NCBI GenBank assembly: GCA_002393575.1
Contig: DGSN01000028.1
Span: 1 to 10,526, forward strand
DNA: 10,526 nt
Origin: Prevotellaceae bacterium UBA4361
Lineage (GTDB): Bacteria > Bacteroidota > Bacteroidia > Bacteroidales > Bacteroidaceae
Reading direction: 5' to 3'
Shown piece by piece: positions 6,130 through 10,526 of this stretch. Within the stretch, counting starts at the first letter, position 1; each line of letters starts with the position of its first letter. Both the position numbers and the translations under genes were made by a program. Under the pieces are notes generated by a model. That model saw only the letters and a program-made list of their open reading frames with translations. It ran no database searches and was not told the origin of the DNA.

Positions 6130-7569
6130 TCACTCCTTTTTTATATACAGCTTCTCGGCTCCATCGGGCGTGATGACTTGATGGGAAAGGACGTTCTGCA
6201 CGTCGTCGAGGATGATGGATGGACGTGCATCGGGACGTTCGAGCTGGATGTTGATGTTGCTGAGGGAAAGACCGTCGACGTGGCGGGCAAAGAGTCCGTA
6301 AGCAGGACACTCGCCGAGGAACTTGGCTATCTCAGGATATTTGGTGCCGAGTTCTGGATAAGGTTTGGTGTGAGCTTGCTGCACACCGCCACGGTAGCGC
6401 AACTGGATGTTGCTCAAGCTGATGTTTTCAACAGGATGACCAGGCATACCTGTGATTTGGATGCCAGAGAGGGAATCGCAGTCGTCGGCAATAACGTTGC
6501 TGATGCTGATGTCGCGGGCTGAGCTGACGTGAGTCACGTCCTTGGGTCCGCGATTGCGACAACCCGTGGTGATGTAGATAGGGTAGTGGTGGACGTGGCT
6601 CATGGAGATGTTCGTGACAACGATGTTCTCCATACGTCCTTGGTCCACCTCCTCGAAGGCGAGACCGCTGCTGTAGAAGCAGGTGCAGTTGGAAATGGTG
6701 ACATTGCGATAGCCACCGTTGCTCTCTGTGCCGAGCTTGATGCGTCCACACACCCAGTTCACTTTTTCGGGCACGTAAGTGCCATCGATGACGGTGCCGA
6801 CTTTATAGCCTGTGACGATGCAGTTGGTGATGAGAATGTTCTCGCAGAGCTGGGCGCGCTTGAGGGCATAGCTGCTCTTGAGAACGATGGCATCGTCGTG
6901 AGGCGTGTTGACCTTCGTGTTGGAAACGGTGGTGAATCGGCAGCAGTCGATGTCGATGCCATCGCGGTTCGTGTCAATCAATACGTTGTCGATGGTGGCG
7001 AAGTCGCAACCCGTGATGATGATGGCGAAGTGGCCGCCACGGTAGATGGTAATGTCGCGGATGAGAACGTTTCGGCAGAGCTTGAGGGCAATCGCCTTGT
7101 CGCCCGTTCCGATGCTTCCGCCTTGCACCTTTCCAGCCGTCTCCGTGTCCTTGCGAGTGAGGCCTGCACCGTCAATGCGTCCCCTGCCTGTGATGCTCAC
7201 ATTCTGGAGGTTCTCGCCCCAGATGAGGGAGTTGTGGAAATAGGTGTGTCCGCCGTCTTGGTATTCAGGAAAGTTGAATTCTTCAGAAGGGTCGTATGCC
7301 CGCTTGTCGGCAGAGGCAATGATGGTAGCTCCTGCATCGATGTGGAGGTTGATATTGCTCTTCATGTGGATAGAACCGCAGAGGTAGTTGCCCGCAGGCA
7401 AGAGGATGGTTCCACCTCCTGCTTGATGAGCTTTCTCGATGGCGGCATTGATGGCAGGCGAGTCGAGTTGCTTGCCATCACCCTTGGCACCGAAGTCGCG
7501 AACATTGTACGACTGAGCCAGGCAGGAAAAGAAGAATGAAAATTGAAGAATGAAGAATAAAAGTCTCAT
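6130..7569 (-). CDS. Glycoside hydrolase family 28 protein (pectinase; rhamnogalacturonan or galacturonan hydrolase type)
   Basis: GH28 enzymes fold as a right-handed beta-helix and hydrolyse galacturonic-acid linkages in pectin. The 479-residue protein begins with a signal peptide (about residues 1-19, ending near CLAQ), so it acts outside the cytoplasm. The helix starts with NVRDFGAKGDG (22-32), a common pectinase opening. Catalytic candidates are Asp203 in NRDGID (GH28 NTDG motif) and Asp225/Asp226 in PHDDAIVLKSS. RIK is present at 276-278, followed by GTESNGG. The canonical GHG histidine motif is not evident. Absence of that motif and the GTESNGG segment are typical of the rhamnogalacturonan/exo-acting branch rather than classical endo-polygalacturonases. 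It lies 235 bases downstream of the PL11 lyase gene on the same strand, which supports a shared role in rhamnogalacturonan breakdown. The exact linkage cut cannot be read from the sequence. Confidence 0.88.
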   Translation of the reverse strand: MRLLFFILQFSFFFSCLAQSYNVRDFGAKGDGKQLDSPAINAAIEKAHQAGGGTILLPAGNYLCGSIHMKSNINLHIDAGATIIASADKRAYDPSEEFNFPEYQDGGHTYFHNSLIWGENLQNVSITGRGRIDGAGLTRKDTETAGKVQGGSIGTGDKAIALKLCRNVLIRDITIYRGGHFAIIITGCDFATIDNVLIDTNRDGIDIDCCRFTTVSNTKVNTPHDDAIVLKSSYALKRAQLCENILITNCIVTGYKVGTVIDGTYVPEKVNWVCGRIKLGTESNGGYRNVTISNCTCFYSSGLAFEEVDQGRMENIVVTNISMSHVHHYPIYITTGCRNRGPKDVTHVSSARDISISNVIADDCDSLSGIQITGMPGHPVENISLSNIQLRYRGGVQQAHTKPYPELGTKYPEIAKFLGECPAYGLFARHVDGLSLSNINIQLERPDARPSIILDDVQNVLSHQVITPDGAEKLYIKKE

Positions 7570-7582
7570 TTTTGTAATTGTT

Positions 7583-7590
7583 CAAAAATA
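7583..7590 (-). promoter_or_regulatory. Possible -7 box before the GH28 gene
   Basis: TATTTTTG on the minus strand fits TAnnTTTG, but it ends only 13 bases before the ATG, which would leave an almost leaderless mRNA. No convincing -33 element was seen. It may be a chance match, with the gene instead read through from the lyase gene. Confidence 0.25.
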
Positions 7591-7653
7591 ATTTAGGAAA
7601 GATATTAAAATAATTAGAATAATTTTATCAGAAATAATTTGTTTTAGTTTTTT

Positions 7654-7737
7654 GTCCCACGGAAAGAACGGAAAGAACGGAAATTTTGCTTTGCACCATG
7701 CGGAGCCTTTCCGTCATTTCTGTCATTTCTGTGGGAC
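7654..7737. repeat. 84-bp imperfect intergenic palindrome with internal 9-bp repeats
   Basis: Arms 7654-7683 and 7708-7737 are reverse complements with scattered mismatches, bounded by GTCCCAC and GTGGGAC. Each arm repeats a 9-base unit twice (GGAAAGAAC on the left, AGAAATGAC when the right arm is read in reverse complement), followed by GGAAA. The centre folds again: GCTTTGC (7688-7694) with GCGGAGC (7700-7706), allowing two T-G pairs. No T-run follows on the minus strand, so it is not an ordinary terminator for the lyase gene. It resembles a REP- or MITE-like element. As RNA it would be a long hairpin between two cotranscribed genes. Confidence 0.65.
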
Positions 7738-7804
7738 ATTATTATCTTCATTCTAATTTCTTTCTGAAAAAACTCGTGTCATTTATAACAAGTATTTTTT
7801 ATCG

Positions 7805-9985
7805 TCATTTGATTATTTTTTCTGTTCGTCCGCTGGCATGTTGCTGGATGTAGATGCCTGGCTGGATGGGATTGGAGATTCGACGACCTTCGAGGTCAAA
7901 TATGTTTGTGATGGGATCGGACTTGTCCTCCGTGGGAATGTAGTCGATGGCAGAGAACTGTCCTTTCTTGTTGACATAGTCAGCAAGGTAGTAGCCAAGG
8001 TGAGGAGGCTGGTTGTAGGCTACGTTTTGCCAGCAGATGCCCATGCGATAGACGTGGTCGTGCATGAGGGTTGGTACACGGATTGACGTAGCCTGATTGG
8101 TGGAGAAGATTTTCAGCGTGCAATTGTCGGTCGTGTCCCATAAGATGACCTCCTCGCGCCAGTCGCCGAAGATGTCGCCAGAGAGGTTCGGCGTGGATTT
8201 CGTGCCGTTGCATGAGCTGGTTTTGTAAGACCCCATTGTGTTGCTGCCTGTAATATAGACGGGACTGCTGTTGGTGGCTGTGTAGTAAGTGATGTTGGTG
8301 CCATCGAGCAGTTGGTCGTAAGCACTGTTTCTCCAATAAATGCGGAAGTTCATGGATGGTTTTGCGCTGCCAAGCGATTTGCCTGTCTGACAGTTATAAG
8401 GAGTTTGGTCGCGATTGTCTGGGTCATATCCTCCGTAGGCAGACCAGAATTCAGCACCACGGGCCGTTGAGATAATGTCGGCAGCGCATCCGCGTCCGTT
8501 ATCGTTTTGAGAACCGCCGGCAAAGATGATTTCGCCTGTGGCTGCATCATGGAGATCCCATGCTCCTTCAACAGGTTTCTCCTCGTGGATTTCAAAGAGT
8601 TCGAGGCCAGGACGGTCGGGGTCGAGGTCGCCGAGGTGGATGGCATCGCCGTGACCGAAACCTGTGCTATAGAGCAATTTTCCATCGTGGTCGAGGGCAG
8701 CAGAACCCCAAATGATTTCGTCGCATCCATCCCCATCCACATCGGCAATGGAGAGGTTGTGGTTTCCGTTGCCATACATGGTGCGGCTACCACTTTTTCT
8801 GCCTGTTGCTGTTGGTGGGTTGTATGTGGTGGTTTTACCAGTGCTGTCGGTCAGCTTGTAAGTCGTTGGCGAATCGGAAGCATGAAACCACTTCTGCGTG
8901 AGCTGCGTGCCATCGAAATCCACCGCCCAAATGTATGCGTAAGTGTAGTAGCCACGCGAGAAGATACCGCTTGGACGATGGTCGGGACCATCGAGATAAG
9001 CCACAGCCGCCAGATAGCGTTCACCACGGTTGCCATAGCTGCCCTTGTCGTTCTTGCCGTTTGTGCCCCAGTTGAACGTGCCAGAAGCCTCGCTGAGCGC
9101 AGAAGTGGCATTTCGGTTGGGATTATAGGCAATGGTGTGGATGGCAGCACCCGTTTCGCCATTGAAGACTGTGAGGTATTCCTGACCGCCGTTGATGCGT
9201 CCGTCGCTGTTGCGCCAGTCCTTCGTGTTGTTAGCCGCTTTGATGGCAGCCTCGGTTGCCGCTTGGTTGACATAATTGCCCTGTCCGTCTTTCGAGCCAG
9301 GAGCCGTCTTGCACATCAGTTCAGCCTTGCCGTCGCCGTCGAAGTCATAGACCATGTACTGCGTGTAGTGAGCACCAGCGCGGATGTTCACGCCGAGGTC
9401 GATGCGCCACAGCATCTGTGCGGGTTCCACACCATTGAGGTCGAACTTGTAGCAGTCGATAAACACGTTGCCCGTGTAGCCGCCTTGAGAGTTGTCTTTC
9501 GAATTGGAAGGGTCCCATTTCACGAAGAGTTCGTATTGGCCATCGCCATCCACGTCGCCTACGGAGCAGTCGTTAGGTGTGTAGGAATAACTGCCGCTGG
9601 CGTTCGTTCCATCGGCAGGGCGATTGAGCTTGACGGGAAGGAAATAGTCCGTCCAACCAGTCGCGATGTTGGAACGGTCCACTTCAACGCCATTCACTTT
9701 CGCAACCACCTGATAGCTGCCAGCCGTTGCGCCATAGTCATTCACGCTGTAGTTGGTGGCAGTGAGGTCGGTGGCAATCACTTCGCCATTCTTCAGAACG
9801 TCGAAAGTGGTCTGCCAGTCGTCTGTGCCGAGGAATCGCCACGAGAGCATCTTTTTGAGCGTGGATTGCTTGACAACCACCAGTCCGCGGTCGAGTTTTT
9901 CCATCTGCGAAGTGGGGGTGACTTGAGCGTTCGCCCCGAGCGTTGCTAAGACGCTGAGCATCGATGTGAGTAGGGTTCTTTTCAT
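7805..9985 (-). CDS. Rhamnogalacturonan lyase, polysaccharide lyase family 11, with T9SS-type tail
   Basis: PL11 enzymes (Bacillus YesW/YesX type) split the alternating rhamnose-galacturonic acid backbone of rhamnogalacturonan I by beta-elimination. The 726-residue protein has a signal peptide (residues 1-20, cleavage likely after GANA). Residues 27-115 form a beta-sandwich N-domain. An eight-bladed-propeller-type region follows, with calcium-binding DxDxDG motifs at 144-149 (DVDGDG), 214-219 (DFDGDG) and 415-420 (DVDGDG). PL11-typical segments are FVKWDPSNSKDNSQGGYTG, IRAGAHYTQY, PSGIFSRGYYTYAY, GDIFGDWREEVILW (603-616) and MHDHVYRMGICWQN (641-654). The last 35 residues (IFDLEGRRI, then QPGIYI) look like a T9SS type A sorting signal, so the enzyme is probably on the cell surface or secreted. 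The GH28 gene follows downstream. A -7 box lies 40 bases before the start codon. Confidence 0.92.
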   Translation of the reverse strand: MKRTLLTSMLSVLATLGANAQVTPTSQMEKLDRGLVVVKQSTLKKMLSWRFLGTDDWQTTFDVLKNGEVIATDLTATNYSVNDYGATAGSYQVVAKVNGVEVDRSNIATGWTDYFLPVKLNRPADGTNASGSYSYTPNDCSVGDVDGDGQYELFVKWDPSNSKDNSQGGYTGNVFIDCYKFDLNGVEPAQMLWRIDLGVNIRAGAHYTQYMVYDFDGDGKAELMCKTAPGSKDGQGNYVNQAATEAAIKAANNTKDWRNSDGRINGGQEYLTVFNGETGAAIHTIAYNPNRNATSALSEASGTFNWGTNGKNDKGSYGNRGERYLAAVAYLDGPDHRPSGIFSRGYYTYAYIWAVDFDGTQLTQKWFHASDSPTTYKLTDSTGKTTTYNPPTATGRKSGSRTMYGNGNHNLSIADVDGDGCDEIIWGSAALDHDGKLLYSTGFGHGDAIHLGDLDPDRPGLELFEIHEEKPVEGAWDLHDAATGEIIFAGGSQNDNGRGCAADIISTARGAEFWSAYGGYDPDNRDQTPYNCQTGKSLGSAKPSMNFRIYWRNSAYDQLLDGTNITYYTATNSSPVYITGSNTMGSYKTSSCNGTKSTPNLSGDIFGDWREEVILWDTTDNCTLKIFSTNQATSIRVPTLMHDHVYRMGICWQNVAYNQPPHLGYYLADYVNKKGQFSAIDYIPTEDKSDPITNIFDLEGRRISNPIQPGIYIQQHASGRTEKIIK

Positions 9986-10025
9986 ATTGTTTGGGTGTTT
10001 TGTTCGAGAGATATTCTTACAAGTG

Positions 10026-10033
10026 CAAAATTA
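10026..10033 (-). promoter_or_regulatory. -7 promoter box of the PL11 lyase gene
   Basis: TAATTTTG on the minus strand matches the Bacteroidota TAnnTTTG consensus and would give a leader of about 33 nt to the ATG at 9985. No clear TTTG -33 element was found at the usual distance, which may mean the promoter depends on an activator. Confidence 0.5.
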
Positions 10034-10237
10034 GTGGATAGATGGCAAGTTGATATTAAATTTTGTACAACAAATGATGAAGAATGTTCAGAAACGGAGA
10101 GGAAAGGCTGCTATACGTGTGCTTTTGCGTGGGAAATAGCGAAGAGAACGGCCTCGAATGTCCTGCCGTTTCCCTTGGGTTGTACTGAACTTCTCCTTGA
10201 TGTGGACTGATTCATTCTTTTGACGTTACTGAATTGG

Positions 10238-10313
10238 CGAGCCTTCGGTGTTTTTCAGGCGAGCCCTCGTTTGAGCCACGGCGAGGGCTCGCTTGAACGA
10301 TAACGAGCCCTCG
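10238..10313. repeat. Four CGAG-NN-CTCG palindromes at exact 22-bp spacing
   Basis: Ten-base cores start at 10238 (CGAGCCTTCG, one arm imperfect), 10260 (CGAGCCCTCG), 10282 (CGAGGGCTCG) and 10304 (CGAGCCCTCG): three intervals of exactly 22 bp, about two helical turns. The 12-base spacers differ from one another. The third core is inverted, so RNA from either strand can form two competing 11-bp hairpins: 10259-10269 with 10282-10292, or 10281-10291 with 10304-10314. It lies about 205 bases upstream of the PL11 -7 box. Confidence 0.65.
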
Positions 10314-10396
10314 CACGTAAAGTTGAATCGAAAAAATGTTTCAGTCTCTTCCCTGTCGCCCTCCGCGAGATGCTCAGCGTTTGGCCTTGAAGAATG

Positions 10397-10428
10397 AAAA
10401 AGAGGAGAGCCGTTGGTGGGCTCTCCTC
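10397..10428 (-). terminator. Intrinsic terminator for a minus-strand gene entering from the right
   Basis: A perfect 10-bp GC-rich stem, GAGGAGAGCC (10402-10411) with GGCTCTCCTC (10419-10428), has a 7-base loop. On the minus strand it is followed by five T's (10401-10397). It sits 27 bases after a candidate stop codon at 10456-10458, as expected for the end of a gene beyond the window. Confidence 0.7.
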
Positions 10429-10455
10429 CTGACTTCGTCAATGCGTCACCCAGCT

Positions 10456-10526
10456 TCATTCCAGCTTCAAATCCGATAGTTTGAATAGAGGCTCGATAGC
10501 CTCCTGTTTTCCGCACGATTTTGTCC
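10456..10526 (-). CDS. Probable last 22 codons of a gene beyond the right edge
   Basis: One minus-strand frame reads TKSCGKQEAIEPLFKLSDLK then Leu-Glu and a TGA at 10458-10456, just before a strong minus-strand terminator. Its composition looks like ordinary protein. Two other frames are also open at the window edge: one stops at about 10470 and another runs through the terminator to 10226. The frame choice is therefore tentative, and the product cannot be named from so short a tail. Confidence 0.35.
   Translation of the reverse strand, partial: TKSCGKQEAIEPLFKLSDLKLE

Noticed and set aside
6529..7539. 336-codon ORF on the plus strand
   Set aside because: Antisense to the GH28 gene, with Val/Asp/Ala-rich shadow composition and no motifs.
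8507..9949. 480-codon ORF on the plus strand
   Set aside because: Antisense to the PL11 lyase gene, with no domain or promoter; its translation is Val/Ala/Arg-rich shadow sequence.
9995..10210. 71-codon plus-strand ORF
   Set aside because: Overlaps the lyase promoter region on the opposite strand and shows no family resemblance or promoter of its own.
10238..10313. CRISPR-like interpretation of the 22-bp repeat
   Set aside because: The cores are 10 bp and the spacers only 12 bp, one core is inverted, and there are no cas genes; this does not fit a CRISPR array.
10226..10516. 96-codon minus-strand ORF
   Set aside because: It runs straight through the strong terminator at 10397-10428 and through the CGAG repeat array. 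A different frame stops just before the terminator and fits better.

Overview
The window looks like chromosomal DNA of a Bacteroidota bacterium, most likely a gut or rumen Prevotella-type Prevotellaceae. The reasons are: a Bacteroidota promoter (TTTG, 20-bp spacer, TAnnTTTG) in front of the sigma-factor gene and TAnnTTTG boxes before other genes; two secreted proteins ending in a short tail like the type A sorting domain of the type IX secretion system (T9SS); a FISUMP-type surface protein; and two enzymes for pectin breakdown. This assignment is from sequence features only; no database was searched.

Layout, left to right. (1) Bases 1-2319, plus strand: the 3' part of a large secreted multidomain protein with a zinc-metallopeptidase-like HEIGH motif (DUF6055-like), which begins outside the window. 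(2) 2386-3201: a 5'-truncated IS4-type transposase that has lost its N-terminal part, followed by a strong bidirectional terminator at 3230-3269. (3) 3319-4125, minus strand: a small divergent sigma-70-family factor, with a clear promoter about 310 bases upstream and an unusually long, A-rich leader of about 300 nt. (4) 4482-5198: a mostly non-coding stretch with a doubtful small ORF, a short repeat-bearing palindrome and a promoter followed by a 17-bp tandem repeat. (5) 5199-5945, plus strand: a FISUMP-domain exported protein, with a terminator hairpin behind it. (6) 6130-7569 and 7805-9985, both minus strand: a family GH28 pectinase and a family PL11 rhamnogalacturonan lyase, separated by an 84-bp intergenic palindrome. 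(7) 9986-10526: the promoter of the lyase, an array of four CGAG-NN-CTCG sites at exact 22-bp intervals, a minus-strand terminator and probably the last codons of another minus-strand gene.

The clearest functional unit is the PL11/GH28 pair. PL11 enzymes cleave the rhamnogalacturonan-I backbone by elimination and GH28 enzymes hydrolyse galacturonic-acid linkages, so together they probably process rhamnogalacturonan or related pectin. No SusC/SusD transporter pair is present in the window. No confidently new defence or mobile system is visible. The items most worth a second look are the 22-bp phased palindrome array and its related copy 5 kb away, the 84-bp palindrome, and the sigma factor with its altered region 2.4 and long leader.
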